Shown here: positions 34,670-43,625 of the stretch, piece after piece
Layout of the letters: every line of letters starts with the position of its first letter
Position numbering within the stretch: the stretch's first letter is position 1
From: an uncultured Blautia sp.
GTDB taxonomy: Bacteria; Bacillota; Clostridia; Lachnospirales; Lachnospiraceae
Assembly: GCF_947654165.1 (NCBI RefSeq)
Contig: NZ_CANTKB010000007.1
Location: forward strand, 71,583-135,582
Length of the DNA stretch: 64,000 bases
Direction: 5' to 3'
Made by a program: the position numbers and the translations under genes
Notes under the pieces: model-generated
The model's input: the letters and a program-made list of their open reading frames with translations, nothing else
The model's database searches: none
What the model was told of the DNA's origin: nothing

Positions 34670-37027
34670 TCATGAATCCCAGAACCTCTTTATCTTCTCT
34701 CCCACCTGAGAAACTGTACACACCTGGTATCCCTGCCACTCTGCAGGAAATAATTCTTGATAAGAACGTTGTAAAAACCGTTCATCCAAAAGCAGCACCA
34801 CACCCCTGTCTGTTTTTGTACGTATGACTCTGCCTGCTGCCTGAAGCACCTTATTCATCCCTGGATAACGATAAGCATAAGCAAACCCCATATTGCCTTT
34901 TTTGTCATAATATTCTTTCAAAATTTCCCTTTCACTTCCCACCTGAGGCAAACCAGTTCCAACAATGGCTGCACCAATGAGTTTTTTCCCCGCCAGGTCA
35001 ATTCCTTCTGAAAAAATACCTCCCATCACACAAAAACCTGCTAAAGTCTCCTCTCCTTCTTCCTGGAACTGCTCTAAAAAGTCTTCCCTTTCCTGTTCCG
35101 ACATGGAAGGAGTCTGATACAAACATTGAACCTTACTATGGGTTTTCTCCAATTTTTCTTCCAGTACCTGGCAAATATCTTCCATCATACGATACGATGG
35201 AAAAAATACCAGGTAATTTCCCTTCTTTCCCAAAAGCATCTGCAAAATATATTCTGCCATTTTATCATATTCTGATGCATCTCTTCTGGTGTATTTACTA
35301 CTCACATCTCTTGCCACCAAAAGTTTTAAATTCTCTCTCGGAAATGGGGAATTGGCATAAATAGCATAATCATCCTCCCGCATACTAAACAAAGAGCGAT
35401 AATAGGGAAGAGGCAAAAAAGTCCCCGAAAAAAACACGGTACTCTTTCCTTTATTTAAACAATCCTGCAAATTTCTTTTTGGATTCACACAAAACAGTGT
35501 AATAAGAAAATCTCCCTGTTCCCCATAATGCGTATATATGACATAGTTCTCATCAGTAAGCTCATACATATTTAAAAAATGGCGCACCTCAAAAGAGAAT
35601 TCTAAAACTGCCTTCTGCACTTTTTCCTCATGTTCCTGTTCCAAAAAATGCTCCATTTCTCCTAATAAATTCATAAGCTGCAGAGAAAATCCTGCAACAT
35701 TTTCTAAAACCTCATAATTGTCACATTCTCGTTTATATTCTAACAAATGCTGATTGCATTTCTTCAAAAGCCGGTGCAGTTTCTTACTTACTTCTTTCAC
35801 CTCTCTTGCCAGTTCTAGAAAATCCTCTTTGCACAAGGTTGCACTGTACATCTTCCTTCCTCGCTCCACCAGATTATGAGCTTCGTCAATGAGAAAAAGA
35901 TAATCTCCTTTCACACCATCACCGAAAAACCGTTTTAAATGTACCTTTGGGTCAAAGACATAATTATAATCGCAGATAATAGCATCCACCCAGTTAGACA
36001 CATCCAAACACATTTCATAAGGACACACCTGATAGTATTGTGCCTGGGTCAAAAGTTCTTCTCTCAAAAACGTATTTTTACTGTTTAAAAGATCAAACAC
36101 AGCATCATTGACACGGTCAAAATGTCCCTTAGCATAAGGACATTTCTCTGGGTTGCACTCTGTTTCCTCGCACAGACATAGTTTTTCTTTTGCTGTAATG
36201 CTAAGCGTCTTATACGAAAGTCCTTTACTCTTTAAAATAGCAAAAGCTTCTTCTGCTACAGTTCTGGTAATGGTCTTCGCTGTAAGGTAAAAAATTTTAT
36301 CCCCATATCCTTCCCCTACAGCTCGCACAGCTGGGAAAATAGCTGCCATGGTCTTACCAATACCTGTGGGGGCCTGAATAAAAAGCTGCCTGCCCTTATG
36401 GATAGTATGATAAACGCCAGTTACCAGTTCTCTTTGTCCCTCTCGGTAAGGGTAAGGAAACTCTAACCCCTCCATGGAAATTTGTCTTTCCATTCTCCTT
36501 CGATACTGAAATTCTGCCCATTTATAATACTCTGCCATTAAATCCTCAAACCATTTTTTTAAATAAGAAATGCTAAACGTCTCCCTAAATCGTTTGATTT
36601 CTTCTGTTTCAATCTGGCAATAGGTCATCTGTACCTCAATATTCTCCTTTTTCAAAGGTTTTCCATACATATAAGCATAGCACATAGCCTGGGCCTTATG
36701 AACACTTATGGGTTCCTCCAGATAAACAAGTTCCATATATACGCCTTTGATTTCATCAATAACTGTGTGCCCCTCTTCCTCTATGATTCCATCCGCCCTT
36801 CCTTCCACACGAATGATAAATTCATCATATTCCTGATCCCATTGTAACGGCACTTCAGCTCGGTAAGAGGCTTTCATCTGTTTTTGTATTTTTCTATGTA
36901 TTTTACTGCCCTTTAACATAGCTTCTTTATCTGCTGCAAAGGTTCTCCGGTTATCCAGATTCCCACTTCTCAAAATAAACTCTACCAGATTTCGAACAGA
37001 AATTTGAATAATTTCTTTTTTTTCCAT
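34670..37027 (-). CDS. XPD/DinG-like Fe-S helicase with N-terminal PD-(D/E)XK domain
   Basis: A 785-residue protein. Residues 35-140 look like a RecB/Cas4-type nuclease: SKIHRKIQKQM, D79 in EGRADG, and E92/K94 in VIDEIKG. A superfamily 2 helicase follows, with Walker A APTGIGKT (219-226), DEAH (381-384), and motif VI region QAAGRVIRTKTDRGVVLLLD. Between Walker A and B are Cys284, 286, 291, 296, 335 and 340, four of which should hold the XPD-type 4Fe-4S cluster. It probably acts in DNA repair or recombination. Fusion to a nuclease recalls the exonuclease-DinG proteins of other Gram-positives, but this nuclease fold differs. Confidence 0.88.
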   Translation of the reverse strand: MEKKEIIQISVRNLVEFILRSGNLDNRRTFAADKEAMLKGSKIHRKIQKQMKASYRAEVPLQWDQEYDEFIIRVEGRADGIIEEEGHTVIDEIKGVYMELVYLEEPISVHKAQAMCYAYMYGKPLKKENIEVQMTYCQIETEEIKRFRETFSISYLKKWFEDLMAEYYKWAEFQYRRRMERQISMEGLEFPYPYREGQRELVTGVYHTIHKGRQLFIQAPTGIGKTMAAIFPAVRAVGEGYGDKIFYLTAKTITRTVAEEAFAILKSKGLSYKTLSITAKEKLCLCEETECNPEKCPYAKGHFDRVNDAVFDLLNSKNTFLREELLTQAQYYQVCPYEMCLDVSNWVDAIICDYNYVFDPKVHLKRFFGDGVKGDYLFLIDEAHNLVERGRKMYSATLCKEDFLELAREVKEVSKKLHRLLKKCNQHLLEYKRECDNYEVLENVAGFSLQLMNLLGEMEHFLEQEHEEKVQKAVLEFSFEVRHFLNMYELTDENYVIYTHYGEQGDFLITLFCVNPKRNLQDCLNKGKSTVFFSGTFLPLPYYRSLFSMREDDYAIYANSPFPRENLKLLVARDVSSKYTRRDASEYDKMAEYILQMLLGKKGNYLVFFPSYRMMEDICQVLEEKLEKTHSKVQCLYQTPSMSEQEREDFLEQFQEEGEETLAGFCVMGGIFSEGIDLAGKKLIGAAIVGTGLPQVGSEREILKEYYDKKGNMGFAYAYRYPGMNKVLQAAGRVIRTKTDRGVVLLLDERFLQRSYQELFPAEWQGYQVCTVSQVGEKIKRFWDS

Positions 37028-37061
37028 GTCTCTATTTTAGCACAGTTTTTCTCTTGAAAAA

Positions 37062-37112
37062 ACAAAAAACGGTTTCTTTTGGAAATTCTTCTTTTCCTAA
37101 AGAAACCGTTTT
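37062..37112 (-). terminator. Terminator of mrp
   Basis: AAAACGGTTTCTTT and AAAGAAACCGTTTT with a 21-base centre. T-rich tails flank it on both strands, so it may also work in the plus direction. Confidence 0.75.
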
Positions 37113-37128
37113 CTTATTTTTCTATTTT

Positions 37129-37971
37129 TTATACCTGTGGAAGATATTCTCCTGCTCCAGACAGATAAGTATTCAGAACACCTGCAAACTGACCTGCATC
37201 CACAGCCGCTGCAATATCAGAATCCAGAGGCATCTTGCCAATCACCGGAACCTGTACTTCTGCTGCTGCCGCATCAATTTTACTCTCTCCAAACACATAA
37301 ATCTTCTTGCCACAATCCGGACATTTTACATAACTGTAGTTCTCTACCAGACCAAATACTGGTACATGCATCATTTCTGCCATGTTGTAAGCTTTTTTTA
37401 CAATCATCTGTACCAACTCCTGAGGAGAAGACACAATAACGATTCCATCAATTGGAAGAGACTGGAATACCGTAAGAGGCACATCTCCTGTTCCTGGCGG
37501 CATATCCACAAAAAGATAATCTAGTTCGCCCCAGATTACATCTGTCCAGAACTGTTTTACCATATTTGCCAGAATCGGACCTCTCCAAATAACTGGAGCA
37601 TCTTCCTGAGGCAGCAACAGATTAATAGACATAACCTTAATGTCATTTCCTGTCACCATAGGATAAATTCCCTTATCATCTGCCACAGCAGAACCTTTCA
37701 GTCCATACATTCTTGGAATAGAAGGTCCTGTAATATCTGCGTCCATGATTCCCACACGGAAGCCCTGGTATGCCATTTCATTGGCCAAAGAAGCGGTTAC
37801 CATGGATTTACCAACTCCGCCTTTTCCACTTACTACCCCGATTACTTTTGTAATTTTTGAATGCGCATTTAACTGTTCTTTTGGAACGCCGTTACCTTTT
37901 GCATGACTGCATCCAGCACAACTTTCCTTATCACAGGATTTGTTGTCACATTGTTTCTTTTCTTCGCTCAT
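37129..37971 (-). CDS. mrp: Mrp/NBP35 family P-loop iron-sulfur carrier
   Basis: A 280-residue ATPase that carries Fe-S clusters to apoproteins. It has a Cys-rich N-terminus (CDNKSCDKESCAGC), deviant Walker A GVVSGKGGVGKSMVTASL, VDMPPGTGDVPLTVFQS and a C-terminal CPDCGKK motif at the cluster-bridging CxxC site. A likely client is the Fe-S helicase encoded just downstream, but they are separated by a terminator. Confidence 0.92.
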   Translation of the reverse strand: MSEEKKQCDNKSCDKESCAGCSHAKGNGVPKEQLNAHSKITKVIGVVSGKGGVGKSMVTASLANEMAYQGFRVGIMDADITGPSIPRMYGLKGSAVADDKGIYPMVTGNDIKVMSINLLLPQEDAPVIWRGPILANMVKQFWTDVIWGELDYLFVDMPPGTGDVPLTVFQSLPIDGIVIVSSPQELVQMIVKKAYNMAEMMHVPVFGLVENYSYVKCPDCGKKIYVFGESKIDAAAAEVQVPVIGKMPLDSDIAAAVDAGQFAGVLNTYLSGAGEYLPQV

Positions 37972-37999
37972 GTTTCCCTATCCTTTCTTTTGCCATTTA

Positions 38000-38338
38000 T
38001 CATTTAATAAAACGGTCAATCGCTTTATTCAATTCTTCTAACGCTTCATGGTCACCGCTTTCAATGGCATCTACAATACAGTGTTCAATATGATCCTGTA
38101 AAATCACTTTTCCTGTATTATTAATGGCAGCCTTCACTGCAGACAGCTGAATCAGCACTTCACTGCAGTCTCTACCTTCTTCTACCATTCTGCGGATGGA
38201 TTCCATATGGCCAATTGCACGGGAAAGCCGGTTCAGCACAGCTTTGGTATGCGTATGGCTATGAGTATGTCCATGGTGATGCACTACAACCGTTCCATCT
38301 TCCAGGACATGGGTATGCTCCTGCCCTTTTTGATCCAT
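38000..38338 (-). CDS. CsoR/RcnR-family metal-sensing repressor with His-rich N-terminus
   Basis: A 112-residue all-helical DUF156 repressor. The core has the conserved metal ligands in RDCSEVLIQLSAVK and DHIEHCIVDAIESGD. The first 30 residues carry about ten His (HHHGHTHSHTHTK), which may add nickel, cobalt or copper capacity. The gene lies 28 bases before mrp on the same strand. No metal exporter is adjacent, so its target is unknown. Confidence 0.88.
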   Translation of the reverse strand: MDQKGQEHTHVLEDGTVVVHHHGHTHSHTHTKAVLNRLSRAIGHMESIRRMVEEGRDCSEVLIQLSAVKAAINNTGKVILQDHIEHCIVDAIESGDHEALEELNKAIDRFIK

Positions 38339-38409
38339 TTCTGTGTCCTCCTCTCTCGCACTTCTTCCATTATATCAAACCTATCTAAAAAAGCAACGGA
38401 AAAAAACTG

Positions 38410-38649
38410 TTAAAACTGGGAAAATGTATATTTCTGGTGAATCGACGCTGTCATAATGTCGAAAACCACACTGCCATCAGCCCGGTCTGTACGTTCAATC
38501 TTCAGCTCCCCTTCATTTTTAAATTTTTCCCTTACATATTCCTCCAAATCTGCATCTTTAGGCAGCTGGATTTCTTCTATAAAAACGTCCCTCATCTGAT
38601 TTCCCGGACATAAATTCAAAATCTCATGGATTACTTCATAATCTACCAT
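38410..38649 (-). CDS. Small conserved-looking protein of unknown function
   Basis: A 79-residue acidic protein with a good AAGGAGA ribosome site and no membrane segment. I do not recognise a family. It shows no frame conflict with another gene and has an alternating helix/strand-like composition (CPGNQMRDVFIEEIQL; a C-terminal strand SVVFDIMTASIHQKYTF). It is followed on the same strand by the CsoR-type repressor. Confidence 0.65.
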   Translation of the reverse strand: MVDYEVIHEILNLCPGNQMRDVFIEEIQLPKDADLEEYVREKFKNEGELKIERTDRADGSVVFDIMTASIHQKYTFSQF

Positions 38650-38745
38650 AATAAATTTCTCCTTCCTTGTACTACATATAGTGCAATCATTATACCACGA
38701 AACTCCCCTTTGGAAAGATTTTTCATAAAAAAAGAAAAAAAGAAG

Positions 38746-38774
38746 TTGCCAAGTGTCGCATTATGTCATATGAT
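38746..38774 (+). promoter_or_regulatory. Promoter of xpt
   Basis: TTGCCA, 17 bases, TATGAT, 57 bases before the ATG. The leader is too short and lacks the conserved core of a purine riboswitch. Confidence 0.6.
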
Positions 38775-38831
38775 GTTTAGTATCAAAATTTTATCTATTT
38801 TTATTGTATAAGAACCGGGAGGATACCAGAT

Positions 38832-39404
38832 ATGCAGCTTTTAAAAGAACGTATTTTAAAAGACGGAATTGTAAAACCAGGAAATATTTTAAAGGTGGAC
38901 AGCTTTTTAAATCATCAGATGGATATTCCTTTCATTAATGAAATTGGAAAAGAATTTAAACGTATTTACGCAGATGCACCTATTACCAAAATTCTCACCA
39001 TCGAGGCATCTGGTATAGGAATTGCTTGTATTGTAGCACAGTATTTCAACGTACCTGTTGTATTCGCAAAAAAAGCCCAGAGCTTAAATCTGGATGGCGA
39101 AATGTACAGCACAAAAATTGAATCCTTTACTCATAAGAAGGTTTACGATGTAATTCTGTCTAAAAAATTCCTTGGACCAGAAGACCATGTGTTGATTATT
39201 GACGATTTCCTGGCAAATGGCTGTGCCTTGAAAGGACTGATTGAAATTGTAAAAACCTCTGGTGCCTTTTTAGAAGGTACCGGTATTGTCATTGAAAAAG
39301 GATTCCAGCATGGAGGAGATATGCTTCGCGAAGAAGGCATTCGAGTAGAATCTCTGGCTATTATTGACTCTATGACTGACGACTCTCTTACTTTCCGTGA
39401 ATAA
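38832..39404 (+). CDS. xpt: Xanthine phosphoribosyltransferase
   Basis: A 190-residue type I phosphoribosyltransferase that salvages xanthine to XMP. PRPP loop VLIIDDFLANGCALKG, and the family-specific FAKKAQSLNLDGEMYSTKIE and TIEASGIGIA blocks match Xpt. Start has GGGAGG upstream. Unusually for Firmicutes, no guanine riboswitch precedes it. Confidence 0.95.
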   Translation: MQLLKERILKDGIVKPGNILKVDSFLNHQMDIPFINEIGKEFKRIYADAPITKILTIEASGIGIACIVAQYFNVPVVFAKKAQSLNLDGEMYSTKIESFTHKKVYDVILSKKFLGPEDHVLIIDDFLANGCALKGLIEIVKTSGAFLEGTGIVIEKGFQHGGDMLREEGIRVESLAIIDSMTDDSLTFRE

Positions 39405-39509
39405 TACTCTCCTCAACTGGCTTGGTCAATTTTACTTAAACTGGCTCTTTATTAAAGTCCACTTGCAGTTTATAGTAAGAAAAACCACCAAAAAGGAGGA
39501 ATCTTATTT

Positions 39510-40037
39510 ATGAAAGGAAATACCAAAAAACTGATTCTGGCAGCATTATTTGCAGCCTTGTCTTGTGTAGCTACTATGTCCATCCGCATCCCCACCCCAG
39601 GTACTGGCGGTTATATCCATCCAGGCGATGCTATTGTCATTCTGAGCGGTGTAATTCTTGGACCTGTGTGGGGGAGCCTGGCAGCAGGTATTGGTTCCTG
39701 TATGTCAGACCTTTTAGGAGGATACCTGATGTATGTCCCTATTACGTTTGTCATAAAAGGGCTCGTTGCTTTTTGTTCTGCCTTAGCTTACGAAAAACTG
39801 GGAAAAACACAAAAATCCCGCTATATCGGTGTAGCAGCAGGCGGTTTGATTGATATGATTTTAGTTGCAGGGGGCTATTTCATCTGTGAATACTTTATGT
39901 ATGGTGTAGGCGCCTTTTCCAGCATCCCAGCCAATCTCATCCAGGGCGCAAGTGGTCTGATACTCTCTCTGGTACTTTATCCAATCCTTATGACTGTCCC
40001 AGAAGTAAAACACATGACCACGCTTCACCACTCCTAA
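39510..40037 (+). CDS. ECF transporter S component
   Basis: A 175-residue membrane protein with about six hydrophobic segments. The S-component pattern includes an AALFAALSCVATM helix near the N-terminus (interface with EcfT), then the HPGDAIVILSGVILGPVWGS segment and SDLLGGYLMYVPITFVIKGL. It would bind one vitamin or precursor and use a shared EcfAAT module encoded elsewhere. The ligand cannot be read from the sequence; no vitamin riboswitch is visible in the 105-base leader. Confidence 0.85.
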   Translation: MKGNTKKLILAALFAALSCVATMSIRIPTPGTGGYIHPGDAIVILSGVILGPVWGSLAAGIGSCMSDLLGGYLMYVPITFVIKGLVAFCSALAYEKLGKTQKSRYIGVAAGGLIDMILVAGGYFICEYFMYGVGAFSSIPANLIQGASGLILSLVLYPILMTVPEVKHMTTLHHS

Positions 40038-40053
40038 TCAATTTATGAACAAC

Positions 40054-40118
40054 AAAACCATTCTGCTATTTATGCTCAACAACAACACAAATTGTGCATA
40101 AACGGTAGGATGGTTTTT
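40054..40118 (+). terminator. Terminator of the ECF S-component gene
   Basis: AAAACCATTCTGC...TTTATGC pairs with GCATAAA...GTAGGATGGTTTTT; a long stem with mismatches and a T run at the end. Confidence 0.8.
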
Positions 40119-40151
40119 AATATGCTTTCTTTATACTACGATAACCTCTTT

Positions 40152-40370
40152 TTATTTTCTCTCTTTTTGGTTCTTACTTTCTTGTTCCATATAAGCAAAA
40201 ACCTGTTTCATCATCTGGCAACTTTCTCCATAAATACAAGTACCATAATCACAATCAATCTGGTCCAGCTTAAGTCCATCTGTTTCATAATGAAACTCTC
40301 CTACTGCTGTCCGCGCCATATCATATGCCCTGCAATAGCCTTGGAAAAATTCTTCCATTATTTCACTCAT
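40152..40370 (-). CDS. Small Cys-containing protein of unknown function
   Basis: A 72-residue acidic protein translated from an ATG preceded by GGGAG at 7 bases and overlapping the dinB 3' end by 8 bases, so it is the last gene of the exoA-selD-dinB operon. It has Cys in the pattern GYC...DCDYGTCIYGESC and no membrane segment. Family not recognised; a metal- or redox-linked role is possible. Confidence 0.65.
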   Translation of the reverse strand: MSEIMEEFFQGYCRAYDMARTAVGEFHYETDGLKLDQIDCDYGTCIYGESCQMMKQVFAYMEQESKNQKERK

Positions 40371-41634
40371 GTTTTTTCTCCCTCAGTGTCTTTAAATTCA
40401 CCTGTCTTCCATCTGGATGACCGCCTGTCATATTCTCCACTCTTTTATTGTCTAAAAAAGACGCCCGCATAATGGCATTGTTTCCAAACTTCTTTCTGAT
40501 CTGATCCACTGCCTGATCCATTTTTTCCATTTTCTCGTAATCTGTGGTATCGAACAGGTTCATCTGCCTCCCCCGTTCTTCCCGGGATACCTTACTGGTG
40601 TGCACCCCAAGATGCCGGATCGGACTTCCGTCCCACAATTCTTCAAAAAGCATACACACGGTATGATAAATCTCATCTGTAATATTGGTAGGTGCCGCCA
40701 TGACCTTTTGATGAGAGACTGTCTTTAATTCAAAATTTCGAATGGATACAGAAACAACCTCGGCCCTGACATCTGCCTTTCGCAGTCTGGATGCCACAGT
40801 CTCACACAGAGAAAGCAGTACCATCTTAGCCGTAACCTCATCGGTCACATCAAAGGCAATGGTGGTACTGTTGCCATACCCTTTATTTTCCTGTGCTGTC
40901 CCCTCCACCAGAGATGCATCCATTCCATTGGCAAACCTCCAGATACTTTCTCCCTGCTTTTTCAGATGATGTTTCAACACTTCCACATCTGTACCGGCCA
41001 GTTCCCCGATGGTATAAATCCCAAGTTTTTTCAGAACTCCCGCTGTCGCCTTCCCCACAAACAAAAGATCCGACACCGGAAGGGGCCACATTTTCTGAGC
41101 AATCTCTTCCGGAAACAGCGTGTGAACCCGATCTGGTTTTTCAAAATCCGAAGCCATTTTCGCCAGATATTTATTGCTTGAAATCCCCACATTCACCGTA
41201 AATCCCAGTTCCCTGCTGATGCGGTTCTTAAGCTTATGTGCAAAAGCCACCGGCTCCCCGATAAGATGCTCCATCCCTGTCATATCCATAAATGCTTCAT
41301 CAATACTGTACTGCTCCACATCCGGACTGTATTCTCTCAGGATGTTCATAAACTGTCCGGAATATTCCTTATACATACCATGATGAGCCGGAACAATGGT
41401 AAGACCGGGACATTTTTTCAATGCATCGGTAATCGGCTCCCCTGTTTTTACTCCGCAGGCTTTGGCTGACATAGATTTCGCCAGGATGATTCCTCTTCGT
41501 TTTGTCCTGTCTCCGCCTACCGCACATGGAATTTCTCTCAGATCCACCGTGCCTTTTTGTTCTCTCAGCCGATACACAGCCTCCCAGGATAAAAACGCAC
41601 TGTTCACATCAATATGAAAAATCACTTGTTTCAC
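40363..41634 (-). CDS. dinB: DNA polymerase IV (Y family)
   Basis: A 423-residue translesion polymerase: FHIDVNSAFLSWEAV (metal Asp), YSIDEAFMDMTG (catalytic Asp-Glu) and VGISSNKYLAKMASDFEKPD. The C-terminal little-finger domain is present. The most likely start is a GTG with AGAGG 9 bases upstream; a TTG nine codons earlier is only one or two bases from its candidate ribosome site. No clear beta-clamp motif was identified. It lies 13 bases behind selD. Confidence 0.93.
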   Translation of the reverse strand: MKQVIFHIDVNSAFLSWEAVYRLREQKGTVDLREIPCAVGGDRTKRRGIILAKSMSAKACGVKTGEPITDALKKCPGLTIVPAHHGMYKEYSGQFMNILREYSPDVEQYSIDEAFMDMTGMEHLIGEPVAFAHKLKNRISRELGFTVNVGISSNKYLAKMASDFEKPDRVHTLFPEEIAQKMWPLPVSDLLFVGKATAGVLKKLGIYTIGELAGTDVEVLKHHLKKQGESIWRFANGMDASLVEGTAQENKGYGNSTTIAFDVTDEVTAKMVLLSLCETVASRLRKADVRAEVVSVSIRNFELKTVSHQKVMAAPTNITDEIYHTVCMLFEELWDGSPIRHLGVHTSKVSREERGRQMNLFDTTDYEKMEKMDQAVDQIRKKFGNNAIMRASFLDNKRVENMTGGHPDGRQVNLKTLREKKHE

Positions 41635-41647
41635 AACTGACCGCCTC

Positions 41648-42703
41648 TTATCTGTTTCCAATCACCTGAATATACGTTTCCTGTTTTTCCTTTACACATC
41701 CTATGACAGCCGCCGCAGTGGCAATCCCGCTGTGCTCCAGTGCTGCCAGGATCTCTTCTGCATACACGGCTTCCACACACGCCAGAAGCCCTCCTGAAGT
41801 CTGCGGATCAAAAATCAGGTCTTCCACTTCCTCCGAGATTCCCCGCCCCAGGCTTACCTCCTGCTTCTGGTAATTTTTATTCCTGTAAGTGCCTTCCGGA
41901 ACCAGCCCCATAGAAGCATACCAGAGTGCTTCGGGCAAAACCTGCAGTTTTTCCGCATGGATCTCCAAGGTCACCTCACTGGCTCTTGCGATTTCCAGAC
42001 TATGCCCTGCCAAGGAGAACCCTGTCACATCCGTACAGCAATGAATGGGAAATTCTGCAAACACTTCCTTTGCAATTTTGTTCAGGCTGGTCATACTCTT
42101 TCTGGCTGCCTCCATAGCTTCCCGGGAAGCCATGTCTGCCTTCACCGCTGTATTGATGATGCCTGTTCCCAAAGGCTTTGTAAGGATCATCACATCTCCC
42201 GGTCCTGCTCCATAATTTTTCCAGACTTTATCCGGGTGTACAAAACCGGTGACCGACATGCCGTACTTCGGCTCCTCATCATTTATGGAATGTCCGCCTG
42301 CCAGAACGGCTCCGGCTTCCTGTACCTTGGATGCTCCCCCTGCCAGAATCGCCTCCAGCCCTTCCGGGCCAAGACAATTGGGATAAGCCACGATATTCAG
42401 AGCCACTTTCGGTTCCCCTCCCATGGCATAAATATCACTCATGGCATTGGCAGCCGCAATCTGCCCAAAAGTATAGGGATCATCCACCATAGGCGGAAAA
42501 AAATCAAGGGTCTGGATCAGTGCCAGATCCTCTGAGATGCGGTACACCGCAGCATCATCCGAGGTTTCCACCCCTACCAGCAGGTTTTCATCCTGAAATC
42601 CGGGTAATTTGCCCACCACTTCCGCAAGGATCTGAGGACTTAACTTTGCTGCACAGCCTGCACTTTTAGAAAGCTGTGTCAGACGGATCTCTTCACTTTT
42701 CAC
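41648..42703 (-). CDS. selD: Selenide, water dikinase (selenophosphate synthetase)
   Basis: Makes selenophosphate from selenide and ATP for selenoproteins, selenouridine tRNA or selenium-dependent molybdenum hydroxylases. The 351-residue protein has the catalytic loop SAGCAAKL with Cys17 (codon TGT, so not the selenocysteine form) and Lys20, GVETSDDAAVY, AAANAMSDIYAMGG and FDPQTSGGLL. The start is GTG with GGAGG at 7 bases and overlaps the exoA stop by 4 bases. No selA/selB or selU is in this window. Confidence 0.95.
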   Translation of the reverse strand: MKSEEIRLTQLSKSAGCAAKLSPQILAEVVGKLPGFQDENLLVGVETSDDAAVYRISEDLALIQTLDFFPPMVDDPYTFGQIAAANAMSDIYAMGGEPKVALNIVAYPNCLGPEGLEAILAGGASKVQEAGAVLAGGHSINDEEPKYGMSVTGFVHPDKVWKNYGAGPGDVMILTKPLGTGIINTAVKADMASREAMEAARKSMTSLNKIAKEVFAEFPIHCCTDVTGFSLAGHSLEIARASEVTLEIHAEKLQVLPEALWYASMGLVPEGTYRNKNYQKQEVSLGRGISEEVEDLIFDPQTSGGLLACVEAVYAEEILAALEHSGIATAAAVIGCVKEKQETYIQVIGNR

Positions 42704-43455
42704 AGAGTAACCTCCACTTCCACAGGACAGTGGTCAGAGCCAAATACCTCTGTGTGAATCTTCGCTGAAACCAACTTCTGCTCCAGTGCTTTTGAGACAC
42801 AGAAATAATCAATCCGCCACCCTGCATTTTTTTCTCTTGCCTTAAACCGGTAGGACCACCAGGAATAAATCCCTGTCTCCTCCGGATAAAAATAACGGAA
42901 TGTATCAATAAAACCAGCTTCCAGAAGTTCCGTGAATTTGCCTCTCTCTTCGTCCGTAAATCCCGCATTATGACGATTTGTCTTTGGATTTTTCAGGTCA
43001 ATCTCCCTGTGTGCCACGTTCAGATCCCCGCAGAAAATCACCGGCTTCTTTTCATCCAGTTTCTTTAAATATGCCCGGAAATCATCTTCCCACTTCATGC
43101 GGTAATCTAACCTTGCCAGTTCATTCTGAGAATTGGGGGTATAAACCGTGACCATATAAAAATCTTCATACTCCAGCGTGATCACACGCCCTTCCTGATC
43201 ATGTTCTTCTATACCGATCCCATATGCCACGGACATAGGCTCCTTCTTGGCAAAAACAGCGGTACCGGAATACCCTTTTTTCACTGCATAATTCCAGTAG
43301 CAATGATATCCTTCCGGTGCAAAATCAATCTGACCTTCCTGCAGCTTTGTCTCCTGAAGACAGAAAAAATCAGCGTCTTCTTTTTCAAAATATTCTGTAA
43401 AACCCTTTTGTACACAGGCCCGGAGTCCATTTACATTCCACGAAATAAATTTCAT
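42700..43455 (-). CDS. exoA: Exodeoxyribonuclease III / AP endonuclease
   Basis: A 251-residue EEP-fold nuclease of the ExoIII/APE1 family, cutting DNA at abasic sites. Motifs: SWNVNGLRA, LQETKLQEGQ (metal Glu), YTPNSQ, FCGDLNVAH and a C-terminal GSDHCPVEVEV (catalytic Asp-His). It is the first gene of a repair/selenium operon with selD and dinB. Confidence 0.95.
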   Translation of the reverse strand: MKFISWNVNGLRACVQKGFTEYFEKEDADFFCLQETKLQEGQIDFAPEGYHCYWNYAVKKGYSGTAVFAKKEPMSVAYGIGIEEHDQEGRVITLEYEDFYMVTVYTPNSQNELARLDYRMKWEDDFRAYLKKLDEKKPVIFCGDLNVAHREIDLKNPKTNRHNAGFTDEERGKFTELLEAGFIDTFRYFYPEETGIYSWWSYRFKAREKNAGWRIDYFCVSKALEQKLVSAKIHTEVFGSDHCPVEVEVTL

Positions 43456-43547
43456 CTTTTTTCCCTTTCTTGTCTATTTGCACATCTTTCCATTCATTAT
43501 ACACTATTTTTTCTCCCTTGCGAAGAAAAAAAGTTGCCTGAAATGTC

Positions 43548-43577
43548 TTTACGAATCCTTTTCCATGAGTATATAAT
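43548..43577 (+). promoter_or_regulatory. Promoter of the PurF-like gene
   Basis: A perfect TATAAT at 43572 with a weak -35 (TTTACG, 18 bases away), 48 bases before the ATG. Confidence 0.5.
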
Positions 43578-43625
43578 GAATACGTATGACGAAATCCAAC
43601 GAAATACAAGAAAAGGAGAATAAAA

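Noticed and set aside
38650..38831. Guanine/purine riboswitch before xpt
   Set aside because: The predicted leader is about 50 bases and has none of the conserved loop sequences.
39405..39509. Vitamin riboswitch in front of the ECF S component
   Set aside because: No recognisable TPP, preQ1, FMN or cobalamin core; the leader looks unstructured.
41648..42703. Selenocysteine (in-frame TGA) in SelD
   Set aside because: The active-site codon is TGT (Cys17).
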